Counted from the stretch's first letter, positions 46,240-59,592 are shown. The stretch: 64,000 nt of DNA from Lithospermum erythrorhizon (GCA_019722365.1 JADFUC010000425.1:1-64000), one strand, 5' to 3'. Numbers and translations: made by a program. The notes: generated from the letters alone by a model not told the origin.

Positions 46240-47603
46240 TAATAATAAAGGCAACTTTAAGAGAAATAAATGATCAGTAATTGAGATAAAAGAAAAACAA
46301 AGACAATTCTAGGCTTTGTTCTTCTGTTTTAAATTAGTGATAGACCAAGGAAGCTGAAATATCAAATCACATCAACGTTCTATATATGTTTATTTGAAAT
46401 AATATAAATGGATATAACATAAGCAAGAAAAAGAAAATAAAGATTTCTTGTATTTGTGATATGTGAGTTTCTGCTCAGAAGATGATTCTAATCTGCAATA
46501 ATTGGAAAGAAAGTAGAATATTTCGTTGTAGAACAGAGGATATATAGGATAGTCAAGGACACATGAATAATACTTTGGCAATTTAAAATTAAGTTAGATA
46601 CTCTTTTTTCTTTTCTATTTATTTGAGATCCACTCCTATGGAAATCTATAATAACATCTTTGCTGGGTAATTCGTAATAATTATCTAGAAAAAAAGATTG
46701 AATATATCTAGAAGAAATGGGTTATCCTCAGGTTTGTAATTGTTGCTTGTAGTAAGAAGGCTTCTGCAATAGGATGGCAAGAAAGAATACTCTAAAGAAA
46801 CTATAGTTAAATTTTAGATTAGTTCCAGTACCGTTTATTTCTCTGTTGTTTCCTTAAGAAGAATATGTAGCAAGAAGATGCCAAAGGGTTGTGTTCACTT
46901 GATGTCCGAATGGTTTTGTTCACTTGATGTCTAATCTGTTATGCTGAGCATATAGTATGGGACAACATTTATATCAGTTTGGAATTGTGTATTAGTGATT
47001 AGAGATTACTTCTTAACTTTGCAAATGATGTTAGTATAACACTTTTTCCGGATCTCCAGAATATTACATAATTATGAATATTTGATAAACTGATTTTATA
47101 AACCATCATAAATTTTTTCAGCACATTTTATCATCACATACGTGCTTAACCTTATACAGTAGTTCTTATAAAATGGACTTTGCACCACGTCTCTCGCATT
47201 CCCAGAGTGCATTAGTATTACGAAATACATGCTCCATATCAATATTGAAGAAACGCCTCCAAAGCCATTGACTATCACCCAATGAAAGCTTGCCACCTAA
47301 ACAATGTACAAAATCACATAAGGTCAAAGTGTGAAATCGAACCCCAGTTCCAGGGCTACCTTGAATACCACACATAACTTTAGCAAATGCTGACGTGTCA
47401 TGCAATAAATAAGAAACTGTTCCTGACATGACCAGCCCCTCCATGCAAGCTGTTAAAGTCAACAGAAGCAGAAGCAGCATCAGCTCACAATAAACGCATA
47501 CTTTCAATTCATACATTAAAGCATTCACTTACCAATATTAAATCTTTCATAGTTACAATCTCTTCCACCAACAACCACCAATAATCACACCACAAATTCA
47601 CAT
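46240..47603. other. intergenic between DC1 and ATL genes (divergent promoters)
   Basis: Both neighbours point away from it, so it holds both promoters. A 120-codon minus-strand open frame (47,166-47,528) contains a hydrophobic amino terminus but no motif I recognise; it may be chance. Confidence 0.5.
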
Positions 47604-48671
47604 ATGAAAAAACCAACCGCAGCCCCATCCCCTTCTCCGACGCCATCGATTTCTCAGGCCCCACACCCACTAGAACCAAATTCTGAATATCAGGTTCCAA
47701 CTTATTCAACCTCATCGAAACTTCCAGTTGATTTCAGCCCTCCATTGATAGCCATGGTTATTATTATAGCTGTGGCTTTTATATTCATCACATATTCCCG
47801 CCTAATAAGCAGACAGTTTGTAAGCATACAACGCCAATACCTGAGGTGGAGAAGAAGGTACGCGCCTTCTTCGTCGTCGGCAGGGAACATGGAGTCATCA
47901 CCTCAGTATCCATTCGATCATTCCAACGAAGCATTCTACTTATACTCACCATACGGACTAGAAGAAACAGCGATCAGGACAATACCACTTACAATCTACA
48001 ACAGGAAGAGCTGCGTCTTGGATTGCGCAGTTTGTTTGCTGGAATTCGAAGACAACGATTACGTACGCACGCTTCCTTCGTGTTCCCACTCATTCCACGT
48101 TGACTGTATTGACATATGGCTACGTTCACACGCCAATTGTCCGCTCTGCAGAGCCGGAATATACACTCCTGAATCCCCATTCACACCTTTGATGGCTGCC
48201 AGGATAAGGCCGAGCTTGGAAGATGTGATCATCGAGACCACTGTTTTGGAAACCAATACAGCAGGAGGAGGAGGAGGAGGAGAGATCACCCAGTTGGAGC
48301 CTCCCTCTCCTGATCGTCGCAATTTCCTGCTCAAACGCTCTTACAGTTTCAGCTTCGAGAGGAATATAGGATCCGAAAGGCTTGTGCTGGAGGCAGCAAC
48401 AACCTCACCCTGGAGGTACCGACGAAACAAGCGGACCTCCTCACCATTCAGGCCAAGAGTTGTCTCATTCTTCCGGCGCCGCTTCCCAGTGTCAGAGTCA
48501 TTCAGCTCTGCCTCTTCACGGCGGAGGAACTTCTTCTCCAGCCCCATGTTTAGTAGCAGAGGACTACATTCCTCAAGCAGGCTAAGGAGTGGTGATCCAG
48601 AGGCATTGCTGTCTCCAGACAGATATAACAACAGACGATGGAATAATATTTTGTGTGGTGAGGTGAAATGA
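47604..48671 (+). CDS. ATL-type RING-H2 E3 ubiquitin ligase
   Basis: A 355-residue intronless frame. After a Pro/Ser-rich amino end there is one membrane segment (about 46-66, PPLIAMVIIIAVAFIFITYS). A basic stretch (RWRRRY, 81-86) and a YGLEETAI motif (117-124), the ATL GLD-type element, follow. The RING-H2 finger is at 141-182: C141, C144, C160, H162, H165, C168, C179, C182, with exact canonical spacing. The conserved W172 and P180 that contact the E2 enzyme are present. The tail is Ser/Arg-rich with a Gly run (about 217-222). ATL proteins are membrane-anchored ubiquitin ligases, often involved in defence, nutrient and stress signalling. Absence of introns is usual for the family. No frame problem is seen. 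Confidence 0.95.
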   Translation: MKKPTAAPSPSPTPSISQAPHPLEPNSEYQVPTYSTSSKLPVDFSPPLIAMVIIIAVAFIFITYSRLISRQFVSIQRQYLRWRRRYAPSSSSAGNMESSPQYPFDHSNEAFYLYSPYGLEETAIRTIPLTIYNRKSCVLDCAVCLLEFEDNDYVRTLPSCSHSFHVDCIDIWLRSHANCPLCRAGIYTPESPFTPLMAARIRPSLEDVIIETTVLETNTAGGGGGGEITQLEPPSPDRRNFLLKRSYSFSFERNIGSERLVLEAATTSPWRYRRNKRTSSPFRPRVVSFFRRRFPVSESFSSASSRRRNFFSSPMFSSRGLHSSSRLRSGDPEALLSPDRYNNRRWNNILCGEVK

Positions 48672-50559
48672 AGGGGGGCATTAATGGGAGAAAGGGTCTG
48701 GTCATGTGGTCATTTAATGACTTTGCTTGCTTTGGTTTAGTAGTCATAGCTGTTAGCCTGTAGCCACTTCTGCTCTTGCCTACCTCTCTCTGTTTTACCA
48801 CATTAATATTTGCTGCCGTGTAAGCTTGCTACTTGTTGCTATTTCTTACTCTCATTATGCTGAGGCATTTGTACTCATTTAAATCAGATGAAGTTCAATT
48901 TTCTCCAATTCTGCAGTTGGATATACATTTATGTTTACCTTTGGATTTTTCTCTCTAATGTATGCAAGGTAAAGTAGTATTATGGTCTCATCATTTTTAT
49001 AAATTAATATTTATTTAAATGATAATTTTGTCATATTAATTGTGATTATTATTTAATTTAGCATAATTTTATAATTTAGGATCTTTATGTTCTAAATTAT
49101 ATAAGAATCTTTAATATATGTGTATACAATAATATATATAAACTGATTCATGGTAAGTCTGGCCAGTCAATTAGATTTGATGAAGATAGAACCATACATG
49201 GTCTTTATATGATTTGATGTATCTTTGTAGCATTAGAAGATATACGTATGTCTTTCGAATCATAAATATTTGAGTATATGTATCTACAATCTTTAGTTTA
49301 TGAGGAGTAAATGTGTTTAGGTGTATATATATATTCAAATAAATGCAACGTTTGAGTATATCTCGAATCGAAGCGTCTTCCTTGTCTTTAATATAATTAT
49401 TGATGCTTGAGGAAATCTTTGCCGATGAGATGACCAATTATATCTTTTTATTTTTTATAACCTACTCATTTTTAGATCATAATTTTATTTTTAGATATTA
49501 TACATTATCGTGTATGTCTATATATAGTCTTAGTAAATACCTAAAGGACTTACCATGTAAATTCATACATAATGCATACTTAATTTATTTTAATGAGGGA
49601 GAAGAGGTTAAGATACTTGTCAAAAATTTAACTTTCTAATTCTTTAATATTTATGTAAATTAAACTCTTTAATATTAGAATGAGGCTTTAAGTATTATAG
49701 GCAGCAAAATATATATTAGATTAATATAATAATCAACAATCTACCCAGCTTGGTGGCCTGCTGATTTGAAATATTCAAGAAAATATAAATGTACACCAAA
49801 TCAATAAAAAAATTCAACCAAACATAATATGAACTAAGTAATTTGGATCGTGGCGGTGTAAAAGAATGATTCGAAGCGACATGATTCATGGTATATGATT
49901 AATTCAACTCAAACTACTTTTATTTGAGACAAGCCCATAGCCCTCAACTTTTATGGAAAAATATTACGTGTTAGCTCTCATTATGGCAATGCATTATGCA
50001 TGCATGTAATATGGAACCTTTGTGTGAGAAAGCATACTTTAATTGAATTAATAAAAATCACTTTTATTTGACAAAATCATTCATACATATAAAATATTTC
50101 TAGTTAACGAGGTTTTTCTATACTTCCATCCATTTCTCAGTCGATATGGGTTTTTGGGTGGTAATCAGCAGTTATGGATCATTTCTGAATTAAGTTTGTA
50201 CCCGGTAATAACCGATAGACACATTTTGTTTACATTGGAAATCGGTGTATATTGATTTACATAATTATATCTGTTGCGATGATTGTTATAGCAATTAGTT
50301 TCTTAGTTTAATTAAATAGGAATTCACTGTTAAGTGTTAATAATAGTAATTGTAAATTATAATTTATTTGAGCGAAGTCACAAACATACAATGGCGTTGA
50401 GTATTATTTCCATGAATGAAATTAAATTGCTGATTCTAAATTGAGAGTTGATTGAAATCAGCGAATCTTTTCAATCGAGGTTTAAACATAATGTAAAATA
50501 TAATTAGATGAAACAAAATTAATTAACTTGTTGAATTAATTAACGGTTTTGACAATAGA
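48672..50559. other. intergenic, 3' flank of ATL gene
   Basis: The first 300 bases are likely ATL 3' untranslated region. The rest is AT-rich with no recognised gene; small open frames at 49,171-49,437 and 49,400-49,639 have no motifs. Confidence 0.45.
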
Positions 50560-50765
50560 AGCTCATTAGTGACTTGTTAGGTACTCGTTGTGGAAATTAA
50601 TTAGTTAACGGTTTTACTTGGCGTTGGCTTGTTAGTGTATGATCGAGCTATTGTGTTAAAAAGGTATACTATATAAAGGAAAAATGTAAAACCTAATTAT
50701 CCTTTTTCCACATAAAAGCGCCGCCCGCTCTCTCTGGCAAAATCAGTCAAAGGATTTTAGCGATT
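50560..50765 (+). promoter_or_regulatory. LTR-like promoter segment
   Basis: Contains a TATA-type box ACTATATAAAGG (about 50,668-50,679), followed by AAAACCTAATTATCCTTTTT and GCCGCCCGCTCTCTCTGGC. This arrangement is typical of the U3-R part of plant LTR retrotransposons. It is plus-oriented, opposite to the Copia coding relic beside it. No partner LTR was found. Confidence 0.35.
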
Positions 50766-50869
50766 TTGTTGTCGATATTTCATGAAGATTACAGCAATCA
50801 TTCAGCGAGATTAATAGCTCTTGGTATTATAATTAGCAGAATAAACCTTTGTGGTGCAATTCGTTTAGG

Positions 50870-52700
50870 GAGTTCAACGTTTTATGACAAGTTCGTAGAT
50901 TTTCCAACGGTTTTACTTGCAATAGACGTGTACTTTAAATCCATATGTTTAGCACCTTTCAAGTACCTATCATTTTTTTTAAGAGGAAGAGGCAATTTGC
51001 GGAATTATCCGCGATAAATTCTCGCGGCTTGGCACATCTTTGTGAGCAATTCGAGTCTTGAGATAAAGTTCCGCAACCACGAAGCGTGAATTGTTGTCTG
51101 AAGCATGCAATGAATTACGCCTCCATAGTAGAAGTAGCAATAGCAGTTGCTTCTATTTTCATGATATAAGCTCACTCAGAATAATAAAAATTTGTAGCAG
51201 AATGAATTTCCTTGAGTCAACATCCAGTAGTACGAATGTATAACCAATCACCTAAATTGCTTGACCTTTTTATAAATAACATGTAGTCATGGTGCCTTAT
51301 AAACCTAAGGATCTTAACTGATTTCAGTGTTCAATTCAGGGATTACTTTGATATATGACCAAGCATACCAGCTATGAAGATATCGGCAGTACGTAATAGA
51401 GCATGCATCAGGACTCAAACCCTCATCATATGGAATATCTCATTTCTTCTCTGTTCCATTCTTTAGAATATTTGAAACAAACTAAACTTGTCCCCTTTCC
51501 TAAATTTGAATGATTTAGGAAGAGTTTTATTCTAAGCCTCTCTAAAATATTATTGATGTAAGCTTTTTCGATAAGCTAATGTTCTTTGGGATCACATCAC
51601 GGAATATTTGTGCGATCATGCTTAATGCATATCTTTCATTTTGAAAGTTATTAGAGAGGAATTTCTTCGCATCATGTAATAATCCAACATCATTAGCAGC
51701 AAGAAGAATGTCATCAACATATATGACTAGAATAATAAACTTACTCCCGGCCTTCTTAGAAGATACACCTACTCAGCGGTATTTTCTTTAAACCGTATGA
51801 TATAATGATATTTTAAACTTTAGATACCATTGTCGGGAAGCTATTTTTGATCTACTCTCCTCGGCTTCTTTGCTTACACACCAACTTTTCTTGCCAATGG
51901 TCACAAAACCATACGCTTGATCCATATAACAACACTTCAGTGCCCCATTCAAAAGCGGTTTATTCATTTGGTGACTCCAGATCATAATGAGCTACGATGC
52001 CAAAACAATTCTTAAGAATTATTCTTAGAAGCTGGAGAGAAGGTTTTTCTTTGTAGTCGATACCTTATTTTTTAGTAAGAATAGCCGCTTGACAAATTTG
52101 GCTTTGAAGTTATTATATTGTCTTCTAGAGTCTAGTTTGATCTTGAAGATCAATTACAACCCATTTCGTTTTTGAACATCTAGGCAACTCAACTAAATCC
52201 AGGACTTTGTTGTCATCCGTTGATTTCAACTCATCTTTCATAGCATTGAACTATTTGTTACATTTCAATGAAGCGATTGAAAGAAAGCGGTTTCTTTATC
52301 AATTCAGTCCATTCTATTATCAAGTGGCTTGAAATTAACTTACTGTCTTGTAGACTTTCTTAGTGCTATTTCTTGTGGTTCATTTGACGCGTTCATTAGT
52401 GATTTCATTGATTCGTATTAGGTCCATTCTCTTAGAATGAATTTTGAGGCTTAATTTGGTGAAATACTAGGCAGAAATGTCTCCCGACATTTCTCTTCAA
52501 AATTTACCGTTATTGGTTCACATTCCCATTGGCATGCATCTTCAATAAAATGTAAATTACCAGTATAGCTAACCTCCTCATTTACTATATGGTTTGGTGT
52601 GATAGAAATATGTACCACTTTTGACTTTTACGCATGCGATGACAAAGATGGTTCTTGAATCGAGGTTTCTTTTCTTGTGGATACAAAAATTAAAAAAGAT
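50870..52700 (-). mobile_element. Copia retrotransposon relic (reverse transcriptase and RNase H), minus strand
   Basis: Minus-strand reading from 52,240: WDLVELPRCSKTKWV, then a HQMNKPLLNGALKCCYMDQA and YGFVTIGKK block, SRQWYLKF, then SKFIILVIYVDDILLAANDV (about 51,689-51,745; the catalytic YVDD is kept) and GLLHDAKKFL. RNase H traces follow: RHHDYMLFIKRSSNLGDW, ATSTMEA near 51,130, DNSA near 50,995 and GAKHMDLKY near 50,940. Many stops and shifts. This lineage differs from the Copia family at 17-41 kb. No LTRs are assigned. Confidence 0.85.
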
Positions 52701-54504
52701 TAATTAGTGAAAATCAGCGGTCCGTTCGCGATTACTACGACCCATAATTTTAACGAGTTAGTCAATTACAATTTTGATAAAATCCGTTGACAAATTGTCC
52801 ACGATTTTTGCATGTTGCATCTTTTATCATCATTAAATGAGATCGATTCATACATACCAAGCAGTAAACTTTAACCTCGTTTATTTCCTTGATCCTTTAT
52901 CTCTTAGGCAAAGTACACCGTTCCATAGTTTAAAGATTCCAGAAGCAAATTAATCAGTGCATTTATAAAAATCAACTTAGTAAAGCTGGAACATTGGTGC
53001 TAATTTATTCTTGAAAAGTGAATTCGATTGTATATCGATCAGTATCCTATATTTGTTATTGCCAGCCTTGTTCGCTTAATTGCAACAAAAGCGATACTGG
53101 AATAAAATACAGGAAAATAATACTTGGATAGAATATTATGTAGGTTCGATTAATCGTCTTCTTTTTAGGTTTGAAATGGCTTGCTTTTATCTCTGAACTT
53201 ATTTATGACATGAAGGAATTACAAGAGGAACATCACAGATATACATTAAATGCTTGTTTAGAAGGTAGGGGACTACCACAACATGCTAGACCTACATGCA
53301 AGGCTTGTTGTGTTGCCTCTGGTATCTGAAAGCTTCTGTGAAGAAAACAATATGTGAGGGTGCACTTGATTCTTCGATATGTATTTTTATATAGTGTAGG
53401 CTTCTGAAACCCATTTATGATAAGGTATGATATTTGATATGTGATAAAAAAATATTTCCATAAAGCAGCATGAGTCTCAGCCAGGCTCACAATGGCTTGC
53501 AGAATGTAACAACTTGATCTTGAGGAATATATTTTCGAGATCTTCACAAATCACTTTGAAGATTTTATGCGTAAATCTTGTGACATATCTTGCAGTGAGG
53601 CATACGAAGCTAGTGTTTAACTTAGCAGTGCAACAGATAATAAATATTCTCAGTTCAACGGTCAATATATTTGTTATGCCTAAGAAAACTTCTAATAAAT
53701 GAATGCCTTTTGTGATTCACTACAATTATTATTTGCTCCAACAAGTGAATAGAGTGATTTGATAAGAGATAGAACAACTGATTGGAGGAGAGACTTAGAT
53801 TTTGAGATGGATGTTTCTATTTCGGGTTGGTTCTTTGGATTTGTTGAATTGTTTGAGGTGGTGGAGGAGTGTTCTACAGTTTCTTTGGAGGCGAAGGGCA
53901 AAGTACTGTATACATTAGCTATGGCGTAGATGGGAGGCTATTTATTCATCGTATTTAAGTAGCAAATGCGTAAAGTTGAGGTACGATGGGGTGGGTAGAG
54001 TTTAAATATGTGATTTTTCCAGATGATGGTGAATTGGGTTGTTAGGTTTTGGCCATTGAAAATGGTTAAAGGCAAGCTGGAATGATGAATATGGTTTGTA
54101 AGTTTAAGGGTAAAAAGGGTTTCGTTTGTTAAATTAATAGAAAAATGCAAATGAATTAAATTCTACTTTTGAGTCGAAGTCTTTTTATTTATGCAATTCA
54201 AATTAATGAAAATGAGCGGAAGTATTTGATTCTAGATCGGCTTGTGTTATTTGGTGATCGAAATGTAATGAGAAAGAGACTCTAGTGATCAAATGGCGTA
54301 TAAATAAAGCTTGAGTAATGTCAGAGCGTTTTACCTACATTTAAGATGATGATTGAGTCTGCCATGGAGATGAAGTGTAAAAGAAGAATTGCAGATTTAT
54401 TTTTAAAACAATCATGTATTTTTGAAGGATAATAATTTTTAGTTTAAATAATCACACGTATGTGATGACTGGAATAATGATAGAGAGTAAATAAATATGC
54501 CATG
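52701..54504. other. interval with possible repeat debris, no clear gene
   Basis: The left part may continue the Copia relic (integrase region), but I cannot confirm it. Open frames at 53,233-53,547 and 53,692-53,901 (minus) lack known motifs. Confidence 0.35.
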
Positions 54505-54849
54505 TCATATATAGGTACAATCCATTAAAAGTAGACGAAGATGGGGATCTAGGAAGGAATAAAGCGGTCCATAAGCAGAAACACACAGTATCTTGGACAA
54601 TATATACATTTTTGGTTTTATTTGATGATTTCTCAACAAGTTGTAAATATTCTGGAACTTGTGATAAAATTTCCCAGCTCCCTTGGCCTTTTTGTGTAAG
54701 AGTGGTGATGTCTGATCTTGAGAATCATTTTGATGATCACTGTTTCGGATTTTGAGCATTATAAGTAGATTCTTATTACCTCCAATGACTCTCTCGCTTA
54801 ACTTGGCCAGCTCCATCCGGCACACATAAACCATTGCGTCACCTACCAT
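54505..54849 (-). CDS. hypothetical 114-residue open frame
   Basis: Starts MVGDAMVYVCRMELAKLSER and includes a Lys/Gln/Asn-rich middle (HHKKAKGAGKFYHK-like region), so composition looks protein-like in the first 75 residues. I do not recognise the family. It could be one exon of a larger gene continuing to the left on the minus strand, or a chance frame. No partner exons were found nearby. Confidence 0.25.
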   Translation of the reverse strand: MVGDAMVYVCRMELAKLSERVIGGNKNLLIMLKIRNSDHQNDSQDQTSPLLHKKAKGAGKFYHKFQNIYNLLRNHQIKPKMYILSKILCVSAYGPLYSFLDPHLRLLLMDCTYI

Positions 54850-56334
54850 TTCTCTTTTTTTATTGCCTTTGTGAAATATTCAGTACATAAATAATGTAAT
54901 TGTGTTTTTCCTAGATATTTCTTCAGAATATGATGGAGACTGCAGAAAAAACAAATGCACAGAGTCTACATTCATAACACTACTTGCTTACCCTATTTGG
55001 AGGCATCGGATAATCCAATAATAACTCTAGCTAATGGCGTTTGACATATCGACATGGATGCATGTATTCCTCTGGAATTGTATTGCCGTATTTGTTCTGG
55101 GCCTTCGGATATTCTTCAACGATCCGTTATGGCTGCTCAATAAATACTCCCTCCATTCCAACAATTTGAATGTTTTCAATAAATGGATTGAAAATCGGTT
55201 TTTTATTTCAATAATATATTTTGTGGTTCATTAATATTAATAGCTCAGACTACTTAAGTTAGTTTTGCTCTAGTCCAAAAGTATGATCAAACCTCAGCAG
55301 GTCCATTCCTGTTTTAGTTGGTTTACTAAAACGATATAAATGACATACTGTATTAGAGGAAAGAACTTTAAAAAAAATAGACTATCATATCCTAATTTAG
55401 GATGTAGACCGTCCACATTTAAATGTTTGCATTTAATCTATTAGTCTCTAAGTTTAGTTTCTATTTTGTACATGCCAAAACTTTTGGTCAAAAAGACATT
55501 AAACTTTTTGTGATTTTAAACTTTACTAGTAATTTTTTTTGTTTATATGAAACACTGTGTCAAACTTCTAATCCTCAAGATGATCATGCTTTGAATTCAA
55601 GGATGATTGAATAGAATGAATAATTGAACATATATCTATTATTTACATTGGAAATTTTTATTTCGTAACTAATGTAGTTCTCAGAGCTATGAGCTGATTG
55701 TTCGCGATGGTGGAACAATTTGAAAGTAACTACTCATACATTAGATAGAAAAGATCCTAGAATTATCATCCCAGCAAGACTTTATTAAGTGCTCATTCTT
55801 TCGCGTTTTCATCTACTAAAAAAAACCACGATCGTTCCCTTATCGTAAGGGGAATTAAAATCGGCTACAATACTTCGCATTACGGATGGCTCGGGATATC
55901 TTGATGGTATAGAGTCACGTTTAGGCGTCCTCGTTTATTACTCTGATTTTGAATCGGCATCATTGCCGGTTCAAGCCTCATCGATTGTAGGCGAGGTGGC
56001 CTTAATCTGCGGCCATTTCTCATGGCTAGTATCTTGGAGGTTACATTTTCATCTACTCAAAAGAATAACTGGAGGACAAAAATTAATTCAATTTAACATT
56101 TTCATTTATTTGAAATGTATGCAAATGTTGAAATCCGAAAACTGGACCATGTCTCACTAAAAAAACAAGAATCGATCAAGCATTTGCATCAGGGATTCTA
56201 ATTAAACCCGTTTATACACTGGCCAAGTTCAATTCAATTATACATGGATAGAATACTAAATCATATAAGGAAGTATCGATGTTTTATGAAGATTGAAACA
56301 TTAAAGACAAGCAAAGTTGGAAAAGATAGCTCGT
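54850..56334. other. intergenic with a partial MITE end
   Basis: AATACTCCCTCCATTCCAAC at about 55,145 is a typical Stowaway-type end; the opposite end is not clear. Short open frames at 55,423-55,614 and 55,963-56,160 have no recognised motif. Confidence 0.4.
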
Positions 56335-56682
56335 TCACTCTGCTTCCTCGATTGAGGCTTCGAGTCGGAGAAGGACGAAACCAACTGCAACGCCAACAAG
56401 AACAAGGGCAGGCATGATAGCGGCGATCCTGAATATCTCAGCGGCAGCATTGCAGGTGGCGCCACCGCCTTTGCCTGTTGATCTCAAAGAGCTGACAATC
56501 TTGGCAAAGGATTGCTGTGTGCAAACTGGAAGGCCTAATGAGACAACATTATTGTTGTTGTTAGCCTTAAGTCCTCCAAATGTGTTCAAACCACTAATGT
56601 ACTTCACTTTGTTCCTCTTCTGTTGACTTGTCTTAACAATGGTTGCTGCACTTATTGTTGCCGAGTACATCGCAGTTGCCAT
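56335..56682 (-). CDS. petM: cytochrome b6f complex subunit 7 (PetM), nuclear-encoded chloroplast precursor
   Basis: PetM is a small single-span subunit of the thylakoid cytochrome b6f complex, which passes electrons from plastoquinol to plastocyanin. The 115-residue precursor starts [16 protein letters not shown], rich in Ser, Thr and Ala like a transit peptide. It continues [36 protein letters not shown] and [15 protein letters not shown]. The mature segment is [20 protein letters not shown] then [18 protein letters not shown], with the conserved membrane helix and acidic end. I chose the start at 56,682 because it gives the usual precursor length; an in-frame ATG 11 codons upstream (56,715) precedes a likely untranslated region. 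No frame problem is seen. Confidence 0.93.
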   Translation of the reverse strand: MATAMYSATISAATIVKTSQQKRNKVKYISGLNTFGGLKANNNNNVVSLGLPVCTQQSFAKIVSSLRSTGKGGGATCNAAAEIFRIAAIMPALVLVGVAVGFVLLRLEASIEEAE

Positions 56683-56719
56683 CTTTCTGTTCACCCACCA
56701 ACATGTGCAAAACAAATCA

Positions 56720-58615
56720 AATTGTTAATTTATGCAGGAATTCAACAGAAAGATTAAGTTTACTAGACGAATAGAGTTTACCTGTCTGTGGTCAGCAAAA
56801 TTATTGCTATCAATTATGTAGGGAAATAGAGAGCATACGGTTGATGAGGGGATAATAGGTAGCACTTTGTAAAGAAGAAAACAGATATCTCAAGGATAAG
56901 GTGATGGGGTATGCTTGGTTTGAGAGTTAACCTCTCATCTAAGTTTATAATACAAAAAACTCCAACTTTATAGATTACAATTTGTTTCAATTTTTTTATT
57001 TTTTTATTTACAAGAATTAGCACTCCTTAGACTGATCTATTGATACTTGTCTAATAATCCTTGATCGTATAAATCGGTATCACAAGTATCTAGGCGTCTT
57101 TCCTTTGGCCTTGGTCACGTATACCGATTCGATTCATTTCATGGGTTGTCTTTGAACAAATCATAGATAAATTAGCGGCTTTAGAGGATTCGAGCACATT
57201 ACTTTGAGTATACTCCCAAGCTACAAATCTGATTTGTTTCAAGAGGATTACCAAATAAGATATAAACATTATAACAATGAGTATATTAACGAAAAACATT
57301 AGTCATTTTTATCATGTTTATATCTCACATTTGAATTTGAAATAATTATTTGATACTTATTTTATTTATTAAAGAAATTCAAGTTAATAATGTTTGCCAA
57401 GCTAAGTGTTAGAATATAAAATTATTTATGTTAACTATTTAAATAAATTATATTGATTATTTATGTCAAATATGAAAATAGAAAAATAAACTCAATGAAT
57501 TACGGTATGCTCAAATAAACCTATGCTGGCTATGCGATGTAGTTTGTTCTGACGGCGTCTGTATGTATGCTTAGTTAGGCGTTGAATATGTGTTGCGCAT
57601 GTTGGTTCTCTAAGCAGCGATCCTCGCGTGCAAAATAATACTGAATAATTAATTAATAATAAAATATAATTAATTAATGGTAATCTTCATCCATTTGAAT
57701 AGATGATTATCGCGAAAAAATTTAATTTTAAAATGAACAGTTATTCTGATTTCAATGTACATTTTTACAATTCAAATATGGCTTTTAACGTTTTGTTAGG
57801 CACAGAATCTTGATGTAGTTTTCCATGATCCTTAGTAAGCGCTTTTCGTATAAGCAGTCATACATTAATAATAATTTAATTATATGTTAATAAATTGATC
57901 AAAAAATTTAGACAATAAACAACGAAATGGGTTTATAAATCCAGTACTACCTTTGAGTGTGCTCGTTAAAGGAGCATATACTTCTACAAGAATGTTAACT
58001 TTAATCCGATTGTATGTTGTAAATGGGTGATAATTTCACCAAAAGGTTATTATTATTAACAAAGCTAAGGGTAAAAAGTGATACAAATGTGTGTTGAAAA
58101 TAGAAGTTGTGGCTTGGTATACCTAAGTTTAATGTTAATAAAAGGAATAATTCATAAACTTATAAATTAATACTCCATCTGTTTCAAAATACATGATTAT
58201 CTAGAAATTTTTATTTTTTCTGATAGTTGATTGTTTACAATTTTAAAATATATTTTCACGATTCGAATGTAGTTTTATATTTCGTGTAGTTTTCTGATTT
58301 TGATGTAGCTTTTCTGATGCTCGATATAGTTTTCTGATCCCTTAATAAAATGCTTTTCATCTAAATAATTATTTATTTAAAAGCGAATTGAGTAGAAATT
58401 CTCACGTATTAATCGTTAATAAAATACTTTTTAAATACAACGATTATCATTTTAAAGCGAAGTGAGTATGAAGAGAAGTTACTCCGTATTATACTCACGT
58501 GTTGCACTTCACAGATAAAAAATAATAATTGTTCCACGTATATATCCTAATAACAAAGATCACCATCTTTACCAATAGATATTTGAAAGGATTTTTAGAG
58601 TATTTTTTAATACGT
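56720..58615. other. intergenic, petM upstream region and repeat debris
   Basis: Holds the petM promoter at the left. At 58,270-58,345 a short degenerate tandem repeat of about 22 bases with core GTAGTTTTCTGAT occurs; a related sequence lies near 57,815-57,860. AATACTCCATCTGTTTCAAA (58,171) resembles a Stowaway end. No gene seen. Confidence 0.4.
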
Positions 58616-59592
58616 TATTTGGAATTTGGTGCCTTGAATATTTGGAATAATTCCTACCCTCTGAATGTTGAGAGAGAAAAGTGTATTTGGTCCACATAAA
58701 GACCTTAGTATCTTAAGTTATTCCTTTGTCCCGATTGTTAGTAGGTTTATTTAGGATCAGGAACCACCGAGCCGTTTTAGGCAGCCCATGGTGTAACTCG
58801 GATTACTTCATGGGATCGCGCATTAATGAAATTGAAAATGATAAGCTAAGCCAGGATGTAACAACACACAAGCGAAAGATAAATGTAAAGAGAATAAACA
58901 ACCACGAAGTTTTACCTGGTTTCCCCTTGATGTGAAGGTACATCCAGAAGCCAGCTGTAGATCACTTAATAATAAACTCAGGAAGATTAATACGGGGACT
59001 CGAGATCTACATCATGAACTCATGCGGATGTTTTCTAACTGAAAACTCTAAGAACAATTCTCTATATATGTTCTCTCTTGCTGAATATCCTCGAATTTCA
59101 TTCAATTCATACCCAAGAATTATGATAAACTCTCGTAATTCCTAAATAAATCTAACCTCTGAGGTTGAAATTGGTGATTCGCTCACGAAGAGTGTTTACA
59201 TATTTCACCTCATTCCGGGTGTTCCTCTAGAGGAACAATTCTCCTTTTATTGAACTTTACACTTATCAAATATTTACTAATATGATATATAGAGATAAAA
59301 AACATATTTTTTTCTCCAAAATTAAGCCTCCAATGATAAGCCGTGACCCCCATTGAGAGGACCTCGAGGTCTCGATCCCACCTTCAGATGACATAGGACC
59401 TACCATCGAGACCTTAGAAGTCTCGATGAATATCGATGGAACTTTCTTTGGAACTTTATCGAGATTTTCTGATCGTGCTTTTCCAATGAATTATGAAACC
59501 CTCGGTGCTGATGACCTACCAAATAGACCTCAAGTCTATTGTATTGATCCAAGGTAGATAAGATAGTCTTTGTAGGGAGATATCCATTCTTA
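58616..59592 (+). repeat. left LTR of the Copia element, split by an insertion
   Basis: 58,616-58,745 (GGAATTTGGTGCCTTGAATA ...) matches 61,280-61,400, and 59,507-59,592 (CAAGTCTATTGTATTGATCC ...) matches 61,503-61,577. The 760 bases between are foreign: they look like another Copia LTR or leader in the reverse direction (block CAACCACGAAGTTTTACCTG at about 58,898). Confidence 0.7.

Noticed and set aside
47166..47528. Minus-strand 120-codon frame upstream of ATL as a secreted protein
   Set aside because: Hydrophobic start but no cleavage-site logic, no family motif, and it occupies the shared promoter region; treated as chance.
48059..48631. Minus-strand frames inside the ATL gene
   Set aside because: Antisense shadows caused by the Ser/Arg-rich and Gly-rich coding composition.
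57700..58380. Two copies of a MITE around 57,710 and 58,190
   Set aside because: Similarity is limited to GTAGTTTTC and TGATCC(T)TTA blocks; no terminal inverted repeats or target duplications are visible.
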